A stretch of DNA of 64,000 bases from Acidobacteriota bacterium (GCA_016718135.1 JADKEF010000007.1:62001-126000); one strand, 5' to 3'; counted from the first letter of the stretch, positions 25,503 through 34,318 are shown. Translations and numbers: made by a program. The notes: generated by a model not told the origin, from the letters alone.

Positions 25503-26427
25503 ATGGTCAAGGTATCCCAACTCCTCATCGGCCTGCTCGTGTGCCTCACTATTCATTTACAGGCACAGGATGATGTCGTTAAGATCGATACCGAATTGGT
25601 CAGTGTTCCCGCGACTGTTTTAGATCGAAATGGCAAATTTGTCGGTGGTCTTGAGCGGTCGAACTTCTCGATCTTTGAGAACGGAATTCAGCAAGAGATC
25701 GTTTTGTTCAATGCTGTGGACGAGCCATTCACTGTAATGATGGTACTGGACACGAGTGGATCGATGAAATCGTTCATGCCGCTGCTGGCGGATGCTGCGA
25801 GTGAGTTTGTCCGCCAGCTTCGGCCCAATGATAAGGTTTTTGCTGTTAAGTTCAGCGACCAGATCGAATCCATTTTTCCGGTCACCCGTGTCGCTGATCT
25901 GAAGCCATCCTTCAAATTGATACCAAAGTCGCGTGAGGGCGAAACTATAATTTATGATGCGGTGGATCATGCTCTTAAGAAAATGCGATCCATTAAGGGA
26001 CGAAAAGCGATCATATTATTTTCGGACGGTGTTGGTGTTGGGATAGCAAGCGCGAAAGGAACATTGCGAGATGCCGAGGAACAAGAAGCTCTGATTCTAT
26101 ACAATTCAGTTTGGCAGCTTTCCAGAGAAACCATCCGGTGGGGTCAGCCAAAAAGTTTATAAGCAACGAATAGATGAGATCAATAGCTACATGCGCGATC
26201 TAGCTTTAAAGACTGGAGGCAAACCGTTTCATATCGACAAGATCGAAAATCTCTCGGAAACCTTCAGACAAGTCGCCCAAGAGCTTGGACAGCAATACAC
26301 GCTCGGATACTACCCTGAGAAATCGGGTAAGGGCGGCGAGCGGCGGAAGATCACGGTCAAGGTCGACATCCCGAACGTCGCCGTCCGGTCGCGGAATGAG
26401 GTGGTCTTTAGGAAATCCGGCAAATGA
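25503..26427 (+). pseudogene. Second VWFA-domain gene, interrupted by one frameshift
   Basis: A tandem paralogue of the preceding gene, starting 11 bases after it with its own signal peptide (ending HLQAQDD). The frame is intact through the DxSxS site (VLDTSGSMKS) to about base 26105, then runs into a stop at 26160. Reading from about 26105 in the other frame restores the family sequence (TIQFGSFPEKPSGG, then SYMRDLALKTGG) to the stop at 26427. One missing base near 26100-26107 explains it. It may be a true pseudogene or a sequencing error; both halves otherwise look functional. Confidence 0.75.
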
Positions 26428-26495
26428 TGAAAGTGCGTAAATCGTAAGCCTGACTCTACTCGCGCGGATAGCTACTTTCAGACAGTGAAGTCTTA

Positions 26496-26525
26496 TAAAA
26501 GAGCCCAGAGCAACTACTCCGAGCT
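26496..26525 (-). terminator. Terminator of the M13 peptidase gene
   Basis: Read on the minus strand, AGCTCGGAG and CTCTGGGCT form a nine-pair stem (two G-T pairs) around TAGTTG, followed by CTTTT. It is a diverged copy of the rpoC terminator. Together with the hairpin at 26540-26566 it makes the same two-part module as at 22812-22881. Confidence 0.65.
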
Positions 26526-26539
26526 TCTTTTTTTGCTCA

Positions 26540-26566
26540 CGCAAGCTAGCAGCCTGCGGTCCGACA
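26540..26566 (-). repeat. Second copy of the TGTCGGACCGCAGG 3'-end repeat
   Basis: On the minus strand this 27-base segment matches 22812-22838 at 25 of 27 positions and contains the hairpin GCAGGCT/AGCTTGC. It begins one base after the TAA stop of the M13 peptidase gene, the same spacing as the copy after rpoC. Confidence 0.8.
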
Positions 26567-26567
26567 T

Positions 26568-28592
26568 TTACCAGATCTCACAAACCTTCTCGCGGATCAT
26601 CTTAGCTCCCTGTTTGCAGCCGAAGGCGGAGGCGAATTCGGGCATGTTTGAGAGTGGGCCGTTGACGCGCCAGCGGGGTAGGGCGTGGGGGTTGCCGGCG
26701 ACCTGTTGGCGTTCGGCCTCGGGCGTGTATTTGCCCGCCCAGACCTGTGCCCAGCCGAGGAAGAAACGCTGTTCGGGTGTAAAGCCGTCGATATTGGCCG
26801 GACGGGCCTTGCCCTCGAGCGATTTCTGGAATGCGTAGTACGAAACCGTCAGACCGGCGAAATCACCGATGTTCTCGCCAAGTGTAAGCTTGCCATTCAT
26901 GAACAGCCCGGGCTGCACTTCGTAGCCGTCGAACTGCTTTGCAACACAGGCAGCACGCTCGTCAAACGCCTTGCGATCTTCCGGCGTCCACCACATTTTT
27001 AGGTTACCGTCTGCATCGAACTGACTGCCCTGATCGTCAAATCCGTGCGTGATCTCATGACCGATCACACCGCCGATGCCGCCGTAATTAATGGCGTCGT
27101 CAGCTTCGAAATTAAAGAACGGCGGCTGTAAGATACCGGCCGGGAACGTGATGTCGTTGTTCTGCGGGCTGTACGAAGCATTGACCGTCGGAGGCGTCAT
27201 GCCCATGCGCGTCTTGTCACGCGGTTTGCCGATATCCTTGAAATTGCGTGCGATCTGAAACTGATTTGACCGCAACATGTTGCCAACGTAAGAGTCGCGG
27301 CTGACCGTCAACCCCGCGTATCCGCGAAGTTTGTCCGGATAACCGATCTTACGTTTGAAGGTCGCAAGTTTGGCGTTCGCCTGCGTTTTGGTCTCAGGGC
27401 TCATCCACGAAAGCCCGTCGATGCGTGTCTTCATCGACGCCATCAGGTTGTCGATCAGGACGTTCATACGAGCCTTGGCAGCCGGCTTGAATGCCATCTT
27501 GGCGTATTCCATTCCGAGAGCCTCGCCGAGAGCACCATCGACATTCTGCGTACACGTTTTCCAACGCGGTTGACGTTCCTTCTGCCCGCTGAGGTATGTG
27601 TTGAAGAACGCAAAATTCTCATCCGCAAACGCCTTTGGGAGCGAAGGAGCCGCCGAATTAATGAGCATCCACGACAGGTATGTTTTCCAGTCCTGGATCG
27701 ATACGTCCGACATCATCGCGTTCATCTCTTTGAAAAACTTCGCCGGAGCGACGTTGATCTCGGATGAAGTGGCAACACCGCGTTCGGCGTAGTACGTCGT
27801 CCACGCGAAATTCGGTGTCAGTTCCTGCACACCCGCGAACGTGACCTTGTTGTAGCTCAGTTCCGGATTACGTCGCTCGACCGGCGTGAGCGATGCGTTA
27901 GCAAGACGCGTCTGCATCTCGAGCACCTTCGCAGCCTTCGCCGCAGCGGCGTCGGGAGCGTTGCCGAGCAGCTTGAACATATTTGTCATGTACTCGACAA
28001 ATTTTGCCCGCGTCTCGACCGATTTGGCGTCGGTCTTGGTGTAATAGTCGCGATTCGGCAGCGAAATCCCGCCCTGACCGGCGTTGAGGATCACAGAATT
28101 GGTCGCCTTAAGATCAGCTCCCGCACCGAATCCGAAAACTGCCGGAAGCCCAAGATCGTGCATCTTTGCGATCTGTTTCTGTAGATCAGCGGCCGTGTTG
28201 ATCTTCTCAATATCTTTTAAATAAGTGTCGATCGGCTTGGTTCCCGCCTTTTCGATCGCTGCCTCGTCCATACAGGTCGCGTAAAAATCACCGATCATCT
28301 GCGTATCGCTGCCCTTTGCCGCCTTGGTCGCGGCTGCCTTTTCGAGCACGTCTTTGAGCAGCGTGTTGTTCCTATCGGCGAGCATATTAAATGTTCCCCA
28401 ACGCGCTTCCGAAGCCGGTATCTGCGTGTTCTTCAACCAGGTGCCATTGGCATACTGAAAAAAGTCTTCACAAGCCTCAGTCGAACGGTCCATCCGCCCC
28501 GTATCAAACCCCGAACTCTGTGCCAGAACACCCGTCCAAAGCGAAAGCAATATAGCTGCCGTAGCCGCCCACCGAAAAGATAATTTGCGCAT
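26568..28592 (-). CDS. M13 family zinc metallopeptidase (neprilysin/PepO-like)
   Basis: A 674-residue exported endopeptidase of the neprilysin family, which cleaves peptides and is of normal length. A signal peptide covers about residues 1-25 (ending VLAQSS). The N-terminal M13 domain starts with CEDFFQYANGTWLKN. The catalytic zinc motif HEITH is at 512-516, the third ligand Glu573 is in ENIGD, and the substrate-binding NASYSPQNNDITFPAGILQ segment is intact. The C-terminus ends in CEIW, near the family's CxxW ending. It is followed by a repeat-type terminator module. Probable role: extracytoplasmic peptide degradation. Confidence 0.92.
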   Translation of the reverse strand: MRKLSFRWAATAAILLSLWTGVLAQSSGFDTGRMDRSTEACEDFFQYANGTWLKNTQIPASEARWGTFNMLADRNNTLLKDVLEKAAATKAAKGSDTQMIGDFYATCMDEAAIEKAGTKPIDTYLKDIEKINTAADLQKQIAKMHDLGLPAVFGFGAGADLKATNSVILNAGQGGISLPNRDYYTKTDAKSVETRAKFVEYMTNMFKLLGNAPDAAAAKAAKVLEMQTRLANASLTPVERRNPELSYNKVTFAGVQELTPNFAWTTYYAERGVATSSEINVAPAKFFKEMNAMMSDVSIQDWKTYLSWMLINSAAPSLPKAFADENFAFFNTYLSGQKERQPRWKTCTQNVDGALGEALGMEYAKMAFKPAAKARMNVLIDNLMASMKTRIDGLSWMSPETKTQANAKLATFKRKIGYPDKLRGYAGLTVSRDSYVGNMLRSNQFQIARNFKDIGKPRDKTRMGMTPPTVNASYSPQNNDITFPAGILQPPFFNFEADDAINYGGIGGVIGHEITHGFDDQGSQFDADGNLKMWWTPEDRKAFDERAACVAKQFDGYEVQPGLFMNGKLTLGENIGDFAGLTVSYYAFQKSLEGKARPANIDGFTPEQRFFLGWAQVWAGKYTPEAERQQVAGNPHALPRWRVNGPLSNMPEFASAFGCKQGAKMIREKVCEIW

Positions 28593-28675
28593 GTTTTAGA
28601 TACTCCTAGATTTCTATAAATAATACTCGAAATGCGGCGAAAAGGTTTAAGACCGGGGCGAAAATGGAACAAGAG

Positions 28676-29422
28676 CTAATCGACCGGGACGAATTTCTCC
28701 GCGACATGATCCCGCAATTCGCCTGCAAGTAATTTCCGATCGGCGTTTTTGATCGGCGTTTCGCCGAAGGTAATTGTCGCGGTGTAGCCTGTGACTTTGA
28801 ACAGCCGCCAGAGGTGGGCGAAGAAGGAGATGTCTTCCCACCAGCACGCCGCGATGTGCGCGGGCATCTCGCCGGGCGGCGTGCTGTAGGTGATAGCGGC
28901 ATAATGAACTGCGATGTCCTTGCGGGCGGCGAATTCGAGGAACGACGAATTGAACGGCAAAACTTCCTCGCCTTTGGTGCTGGTACCCTCGGGGAAGACG
29001 ACCACGCCTTCGCCGGCGTCGAGGCGTTCGATGATGAGTTCACCGGCACGCGGAATGTCGCGGCGGTTTTTGCGGTCGATGAAGACCGTGCCCATGTCGC
29101 GGCAGATTCGCCCGGCGAGCGGCCACGTTTCTACTTCAGCCTTAGCGACAAAGACACCTTTTACAACCGCTCTGATCGCAGCCATGTCGGTGTAGCTGAG
29201 GTGATTTGTAACCAGAAAGAACGGGGGGTTCGGCGGCGAGCCGACGACCTCGATCGTCATCTTTGATATGCGGGTAAAGGCCGATGTCCACGCGGCGAAG
29301 ATCACCTGCCGCCAGTAGATCTTATTCGGGATGAAGATGCGGAGCACGAACCACACGCCATAAATGCCGAGCGTCGACGTCACAAACAAAACCATCCTGA
29401 TCGCTGCCCGCAAATTTCTCAT
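28676..29422 (-). CDS. plsC: 1-acyl-sn-glycerol-3-phosphate acyltransferase (PlsC-like)
   Basis: A 248-residue lysophospholipid acyltransferase, which makes phosphatidate in membrane lipid synthesis. The catalytic motif is NHLSYTD (HxxxxD type) and the glycerophosphate-binding motif is VVFPEGTSTKG. One or two N-terminal hydrophobic segments (about residues 8-28) anchor it to the membrane. It lies six bases after the TonB-C-like gene, reading on the minus strand, so it is the last gene of that short run. Other members of the family acylate different lipids, so the exact acceptor is not certain. Confidence 0.85.
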   Translation of the reverse strand: MRNLRAAIRMVLFVTSTLGIYGVWFVLRIFIPNKIYWRQVIFAAWTSAFTRISKMTIEVVGSPPNPPFFLVTNHLSYTDMAAIRAVVKGVFVAKAEVETWPLAGRICRDMGTVFIDRKNRRDIPRAGELIIERLDAGEGVVVFPEGTSTKGEEVLPFNSSFLEFAARKDIAVHYAAITYSTPPGEMPAHIAACWWEDISFFAHLWRLFKVTGYTATITFGETPIKNADRKLLAGELRDHVAEKFVPVD

Positions 29423-29428
29423 GTCGCG

Positions 29429-30142
29429 TTAGTTCTTATCGGCCTTTTTGAAATTGTATCGCAGCAAAAAACGCATCGCCAATGGCTTGCCGTCGCGTGA
29501 TGCAGAGAGCCAGTTCATCGTGCGAACGGCCTTTTCGACCGCTTCGTCGAGCCCATAACCTGCCGAACGCGTGATCTCGGTCCGAAGTATCGTTCCCGCC
29601 GCATCAAGATCTACCGTGATCTCGACCGTCGCAGTGACATCAAAAAGGGCGGCGATCTCCGTATATTCAGGCTTGATCCGTCGAAACGGGATCGGGGCAC
29701 GAAAGCCTTTTGCGAGTGGAGAAGCGGGATCAGGCGGCTCTTCCAACGCGGGCAACGGCGGTTCGTCGATCTCGGTTTTGTTTGCCTTTAGAATAGCTGC
29801 GTCGACCTCTGTCGCTATCGACTGGATCGCAATGTCGAGAGCCTTTGCGGCGGCCTCAGGCTTTGCCGCCTCAAATCTCGGCAGACGCCACAACACCATT
29901 CGCCCCGAACGCGAGCTGAAAACGTGTATCGCGGCAAAAGACTCGTAATACTCCTTCCGCTGAAAGGAACTCCGCCGCTGCGTCGCCGATCTGGTGACAA
30001 GAAAGTAGTCACAGCCGATCGCCGCCCCGATCAACTTCGCCTCGTCACGGGTTAGATTGAATGGATTTGAGATAGAAACGGAGCGAAAAGCGGATTCACT
30101 TAGATCTGGGTCGAGTACACGGAGCGATGATCTTTCCACCAA
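29429..30142 (-). CDS. TonB C-terminal-domain protein, main part of a frameshifted gene
   Basis: A 237-residue frame whose C-terminal region (about residues 150-237) looks like a TonB C-terminal domain (FRRIKPEYTEIAALFDVTATV, split; ITRSAGYGLDEAVEKAV). The N-terminal half carries a segment resembling lipoprotein or GNA1162-like sensor domains (LIGAAIGCDYFLVTRSATQ). No signal peptide is in this frame. The missing start lies upstream in another frame (30143-30342), where a signal-like sequence leads into GQRVAIITPDKAESS. One base change near 30151-30158 would join them to KAESSK then FAGSLVERSS. Role as a TonB-like transducer is inferred. Confidence 0.6.
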   Translation of the reverse strand: MVERSSLRVLDPDLSESAFRSVSISNPFNLTRDEAKLIGAAIGCDYFLVTRSATQRRSSFQRKEYYESFAAIHVFSSRSGRMVLWRLPRFEAAKPEAAAKALDIAIQSIATEVDAAILKANKTEIDEPPLPALEEPPDPASPLAKGFRAPIPFRRIKPEYTEIAALFDVTATVEITVDLDAAGTILRTEITRSAGYGLDEAVEKAVRTMNWLSASRDGKPLAMRFLLRYNFKKADKN

Positions 30143-30342
30143 AGAACCGGCAAAGCCTTACTGCTTTCGGCTTTGTCGGGCGTTATTATCGCGACGCGTT
30201 GACCCGACACTGGGAGATTTAACGCAAAGACGCAAAGTAGCAAAGTAGCAAAGAGAAGACAAAACGAAATCCTTTGCGTCTTTGCGTCTTTGCGTCTTTG
30301 CGTTGAAACAAGCTTACTTGTGATACAGTTCCGCGATCTCAT
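30143..30342 (-). pseudogene. Displaced N-terminus of the TonB-C-like gene, partly repeat-encoded
   Basis: This frame encodes MRSRNCITSKLVSTQRRKDA, then a hydrophobic signal-like core (FCLLFATLLLCVFALNLPVSG), then GQRVAIITPDKAESSK. It joins the downstream frame if one base is added or lost near 30151-30158. Residues of the basic region and hydrophobic core are encoded by the octamer repeat at 30221-30304, so the repeat appears to supply the export signal. Sequencing error cannot be excluded. Confidence 0.5.
30221..30304 (-). repeat. Octamer-repeat hairpin, word ACGCAAAG/CTTTGCGT
   Basis: The left arm is ACGCAAAG, ACGCAAAG, TAGCAAAG, TAGCAAAG (30222-30253). The right arm is four CTTTGCGT units (from 30272). 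The 17-base loop is AG-rich. It lies just downstream of the HD-domain gene and within the displaced N-terminal frame of the TonB-C-like gene. Confidence 0.85.
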
Positions 30343-31594
30343 TTTTCAGTTCGGCCGGGAAGCAGATTCGATGGATGCGGTAGCCTTCCTGCAGGCCGCG
30401 AACCGCCGGGCTGACCTCGGAGATCTCGCGGATCTGCGGCCGCGAAAAGCCTTCCTCGACAAAGATCAGATTCTTGGCATCGGGCGTTTTCTTGGAATAG
30501 AACGAGTACGACGCATTGCCCGCCTCGTCCTCGACAAAATAATATTCGGGGTCAAATCCTGCATTCTCGACGATCACACGCGAGCGTTCGATAAATAGCT
30601 GACGCTCATCCCCGGGCATGTCCAGGTCAAATGCTTTGAACAAACGTCGATCTAAGAATCGCTTTGAAAGGTCGGCGAGGACTGCATCTTCGCTGCTCTG
30701 CCATTGTTTAATACTGAACGTTACATCCGTATCGTCGAGCGACAGGTGTTCGCTGAGGTTCAGTTTTTCGCCGGCGAGCACTTTCTGCATCGGCGTATCT
30801 GGGGCGAACCAAACCGGCCCGCCTTTGCTGTACAGATCGAGAGCACGTCGCAGCAACACTCGCAAAACTGCCTCGGCCGAACGCAGCGTGCGATGAAAAT
30901 ATACCTGGCGGTACATATAATACCGAGCTTGCAGATAGTCCTCAACGGCGTAGATACCACGTGCCGAGACGTACAGACGATCAGCTGCCTCATCGATCTC
31001 GATCGATTTTATGATCCATTCGAGATCGTAAACGCCATATTTTGCTCCCGTCATCAGGCTGTCGCGAAGAAGGTAATCCATCCGGTCAACATCGAGCTGT
31101 GACGAAACAAGTTGGGCGAGGGCGAGCGGTTTGAAATCACCGCGCACCATCGCCGCAACATTTTCTGCGAGGTTCGGCGAATATTCATTCAGCAGACGGC
31201 CGACCGATGTTTCTTCGCTGAGAACTGCCGCGATCGTAAATTCTTCGTGGTGAAAACCGAGGATCGATTCGATCACGTGTGAGAACGGCCCGTGGCCGAT
31301 GTCGTGGAGCAGGGCGGCGATGCGGACGGCGGTTTGCTGTTCGTCGGAGATGGTGTAGCTGAGCCGGAGTTTTGCGACCATCCGGGCCGCAAGATGAAAT
31401 GCTCCCAAGCTGTGCGTGAACCGGGAATGTTCGGCTCCCTGATACGCAAAATACGCGAGGCCGAGCTGTCGAATTCGCCGCAGCCGCTGAAATTCGGGCG
31501 TATCGACGAGAGCAACAATCAGCTTGCCCTCGGCCGAGTCGGTGTTTACGCGGATGATGTTGTGAACCGAGTCGCGGTAGATCCTTTCTGACAT
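30314..31594 (-). CDS. HD-domain phosphohydrolase (dGTPase/SAMHD1-like, COG1078)
   Basis: A 426-residue HD-superfamily hydrolase. The N-terminal part carries HSRFTHSLGAFHLA, the metal-binding LLHDIGHGPFSH pair and, later, SSQLDVDRMDYLLRDS, which together form the His-His-Asp-Asp site. These match the family that includes bacterial dNTP triphosphohydrolases and SAMHD1. The C-terminal 170 residues are less conserved. Likely role: hydrolysis of dNTPs or another nucleotide, which is inference because the family is broad. Start: ATG at 31594, 33 bases after the stop of the upstream MtnB-like gene, which is on the same strand. Confidence 0.87.
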   Translation of the reverse strand: MSERIYRDSVHNIIRVNTDSAEGKLIVALVDTPEFQRLRRIRQLGLAYFAYQGAEHSRFTHSLGAFHLAARMVAKLRLSYTISDEQQTAVRIAALLHDIGHGPFSHVIESILGFHHEEFTIAAVLSEETSVGRLLNEYSPNLAENVAAMVRGDFKPLALAQLVSSQLDVDRMDYLLRDSLMTGAKYGVYDLEWIIKSIEIDEAADRLYVSARGIYAVEDYLQARYYMYRQVYFHRTLRSAEAVLRVLLRRALDLYSKGGPVWFAPDTPMQKVLAGEKLNLSEHLSLDDTDVTFSIKQWQSSEDAVLADLSKRFLDRRLFKAFDLDMPGDERQLFIERSRVIVENAGFDPEYYFVEDEAGNASYSFYSKKTPDAKNLIFVEEGFSRPQIREISEVSPAVRGLQEGYRIHRICFPAELKNEIAELYHK

Positions 31595-31627
31595 TTCGTG
31601 TGGCTACATTTTAGCAGAAAGTGGATT

Positions 31628-32251
31628 TTAGCGGTTGCTGTGTGCCAGCACTTCAAAGAGGAACTCGAATATCTCGATATTTCGCCTTGCCTCCTCGACC
31701 GTCTCGCCCCACGCGTACAGGCCGTGGCGGCGAATGTAGATGCCGTGGATCAGAGCATTTTCGAGTAGCACATTTTCGATCACATGCGAGAGAGCGATCT
31801 GTTCGCTGGAATTCTCGACGATCGGGATTCGCTCCGTATGCTCGTGCGTGTCGACGCCGACGAGGCCTTTCAGCACTTCGTGGCCCTGCATCATGATCGA
31901 GCCGTCCACGTAATGCTTGTCGGAGAGGATCGATCCCCAGACCGTCTGCGAATATAAAATACACCTCGCCCGCGGCCTCAGACGATAGATCGAAAGATGC
32001 AGCATCGTCTCATCCGAAGGCCGCCCAAAGCCCTGCAAGATCTCGGCATCATCATCGAGTTCGAGAAAGTTGGTCTCGTCGAGCGTTCCTTTCTCATTGC
32101 CGGCGGCCGTGATGCACAGCCGTAAAGGCTTGCGTGCCAACAAGATACTAAAATTTCCGCTAGCACCGCGTGCCCAGCCGCGACGGTAAAATTCGCGTCC
32201 GGCCTCGGTCAATTCCTGCGTTGGGCTCAGTGGTTGGGAGTCGTTTGCCAT
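31628..32251 (-). CDS. MtnB-like class II aldolase homologue lacking the HxH metal motif
   Basis: A 207-residue protein clearly related to methylthioribulose-1-phosphate dehydratase of the methionine salvage pathway. GASGNFS near residue 29, GHEVLKG with Glu125, and RRHGLYAWGETVEEARRNIE with His176 are conserved. In MtnB the zinc is held by two His of an HTH motif plus the later His; here the motif position reads ILYSQTVWG (Tyr100-Ser-Gln102), so two of three metal ligands are missing. No other methionine salvage gene is nearby. Its stop lies 33 bases before the HD gene and it follows acs by three bases. It may have changed function or lost activity. Confidence 0.75.
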   Translation of the reverse strand: MANDSQPLSPTQELTEAGREFYRRGWARGASGNFSILLARKPLRLCITAAGNEKGTLDETNFLELDDDAEILQGFGRPSDETMLHLSIYRLRPRARCILYSQTVWGSILSDKHYVDGSIMMQGHEVLKGLVGVDTHEHTERIPIVENSSEQIALSHVIENVLLENALIHGIYIRRHGLYAWGETVEEARRNIEIFEFLFEVLAHSNR

Positions 32252-32254
32252 GGT

Positions 32255-34207
32255 CTATTCCTCGTCTTCGCGTAGCTTTTCGAGCACCGAAAGATCTTCG
32301 AGCGTGGTCACGTCGCCCACGACGCTGCCGCCAGCCGCTAACTCTCGTAAGAGACGTCGCATGATCTTGCCGGAGCGTGTTTTTGGCAACGTATCGGTGA
32401 AGCGAATATCGTCGGGTTTTGCGAGCGAGCCGATCTCCTTGGCGACGTGGGCACGGAGTTCGTTTTTTAGATCGTCATTTCCCGTTCGACCGCCTTCGAG
32501 TGTAACAAAGGCCGAGATCGCCTGGCCTTTGATGTCGTCGGGGCGGCCGACGACGGCGGCTTCGGCGACGGCTTCGTGCGAGACGAGTGCCGATTCGATC
32601 TCGGCGGTGCCGAGGCGGTGGCCGCTGACATTTATCACATCATCGACGCGGCCCATGATCCAGTAATAGCCGCGACTGTCGCGGCGAGCTCCATCGCCAG
32701 CGAAATAGAACCCCGGGATCTCCGACCAATACGCCTGTTTGTAACGTTCGTCATCGCCCCAAAGGGTGCGGAGCATCGACGGCCACGGATGGGTAGCGAC
32801 GAGGTAACCGCCTTCGTTTGGGCCAACTGGTTTTCCGGCCTTTGTCACCACGTCGAGCATTATTCCCGGTATTGGCCGCGTTGCGGTTCCCGGAACGGTC
32901 GGCGTTGCGCCGGGAAGCGGCGAGATCATTATCGTGCCGGTCTCGGTCTGCCACCACGTATCAACAATGGGGCACTTTCCTTTGCCAATGACCTCGTGAT
33001 ACCACATCCAGGCTTCGGGATTAATAGGCTCACCGACCGTTCCAAGTAGTCTTAGCGAAGATAGATCGTGCTTGAGCGGATATTGCTCGCCCCATTTGAG
33101 GAACGCACGGATAGCTGTCGGAGCGGTGTAAAAGATCGTAACTTTGTGCCGATCGACAATGTCCCAAAAGCGGTCGAAGTCAGGGAAATTTGGAGCTCCC
33201 TCGTACATCATCACGGTCGCCCCGTTTGCGAGCGGGCCGTAGACGACGTAGCTGTGGCCGGTGACCCAGCCGATGTCGGCGGTGCACCAATAGACGTCTT
33301 CGTCCTTTAGATCAAAGACCATTTTGGCAGTGTATGCAGCCTGTGTAATGTAACCGCCGGTCGTATGGAGAATCCCTTTTGGCTTGCCGGTCGTGCCCGA
33401 GGTGTAAAGGATGTAGAGCGGATGCTCGCTATCGAGTTCCTCCGCAGGGCAGACGCCATCGACGGTTTCGATGATCTCGTGCCACCAGTGATCGCGGCCC
33501 GGCTTCATCTGGACCTCGGAACCAGTGCGGCGATAAACCACGACATTTTCAACTGTTGGGCATTGAACAGCGGCCTCATCGACCGCGGGTTTGAGCTTGA
33601 TCTCGCCTCCGCGTCGATACGCTCCGTCGGCCGTGACGATCAGTTTGCAGCCGCCATCGATCGCGCGATCGCGGATCGCTTCGGCTGAGAATCCGCCAAA
33701 AATAACGGTGTGAGTCGCCCCGATGCGTGCGCAGGCGAGCATTGCGATCGCGAGTTCGGGAACGAGCGGCATATACAACGCCACGCGGTCGCCGCTCGCG
33801 ACGCCAAGCTTTTTCATCACGTTTGCAAAGCGGCAAACCTCGCGGTGTAGCTGCAAATACGTCAACGTTCGCTGCTCGCCGGGCTCGCCTTCCCAGATAA
33901 ATGCAGCCTTATTCTTACGCCACGTTGTCAGATGACGGTCGAGGCAGTTGTGCGAAATATTGATCTTGCCACCGACAAACCACTTAGCAAACGGCTCGTC
34001 CCATTCGAGGACGGTGTCCCATTTTTTGAACCAATCTAAGCTTTCAGCCTGCTTTGCCCAAAACGCGGGCACATCGGCCGCAGCTTCGGCATACAGCTTT
34101 TCGTATTCTTCAAAACTCTTGATATGAGCGTTCGCGGCAAAGTCCGCCGGCGGTGGAAAAACGCGGTCCTCGGTCAGTACAGATTCGATGGAGGTTGGTT
34201 CGGACAT
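32255..34207 (-). CDS. acs: Acetyl-CoA synthetase
   Basis: A 650-residue AMP-forming acetate-CoA ligase, the usual length. The start MSEPTSIESVL at 34207 is chosen; a longer frame to 34414 overlaps the divergent ABC gene. Key motifs are the ATP-binding YTSGTTGKPKG, the adenylation segment WWQTETGTIMISPLPG, and the C-terminal PKTRSGKIMRR with the lysine that is regulated by acetylation in homologues. The C-terminal domain begins near GRVDDVINVSGHRLG. It converts acetate, ATP and CoA to acetyl-CoA. The mtnB-like gene follows after three bases. Confidence 0.95.
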   Translation of the reverse strand: MSEPTSIESVLTEDRVFPPPADFAANAHIKSFEEYEKLYAEAAADVPAFWAKQAESLDWFKKWDTVLEWDEPFAKWFVGGKINISHNCLDRHLTTWRKNKAAFIWEGEPGEQRTLTYLQLHREVCRFANVMKKLGVASGDRVALYMPLVPELAIAMLACARIGATHTVIFGGFSAEAIRDRAIDGGCKLIVTADGAYRRGGEIKLKPAVDEAAVQCPTVENVVVYRRTGSEVQMKPGRDHWWHEIIETVDGVCPAEELDSEHPLYILYTSGTTGKPKGILHTTGGYITQAAYTAKMVFDLKDEDVYWCTADIGWVTGHSYVVYGPLANGATVMMYEGAPNFPDFDRFWDIVDRHKVTIFYTAPTAIRAFLKWGEQYPLKHDLSSLRLLGTVGEPINPEAWMWYHEVIGKGKCPIVDTWWQTETGTIMISPLPGATPTVPGTATRPIPGIMLDVVTKAGKPVGPNEGGYLVATHPWPSMLRTLWGDDERYKQAYWSEIPGFYFAGDGARRDSRGYYWIMGRVDDVINVSGHRLGTAEIESALVSHEAVAEAAVVGRPDDIKGQAISAFVTLEGGRTGNDDLKNELRAHVAKEIGSLAKPDDIRFTDTLPKTRSGKIMRRLLRELAAGGSVVGDVTTLEDLSVLEKLREDEE

Positions 34208-34318
34208 GAGGTAAGTATAGATTATCGACGGTTTACGAGTAAATTGCGTACTTTGGCGGATTGTGAGAAATGAGTCACAGCGTGTAAAATCGGCGATGTA
34301 AACGACCCCCAAATAAGT

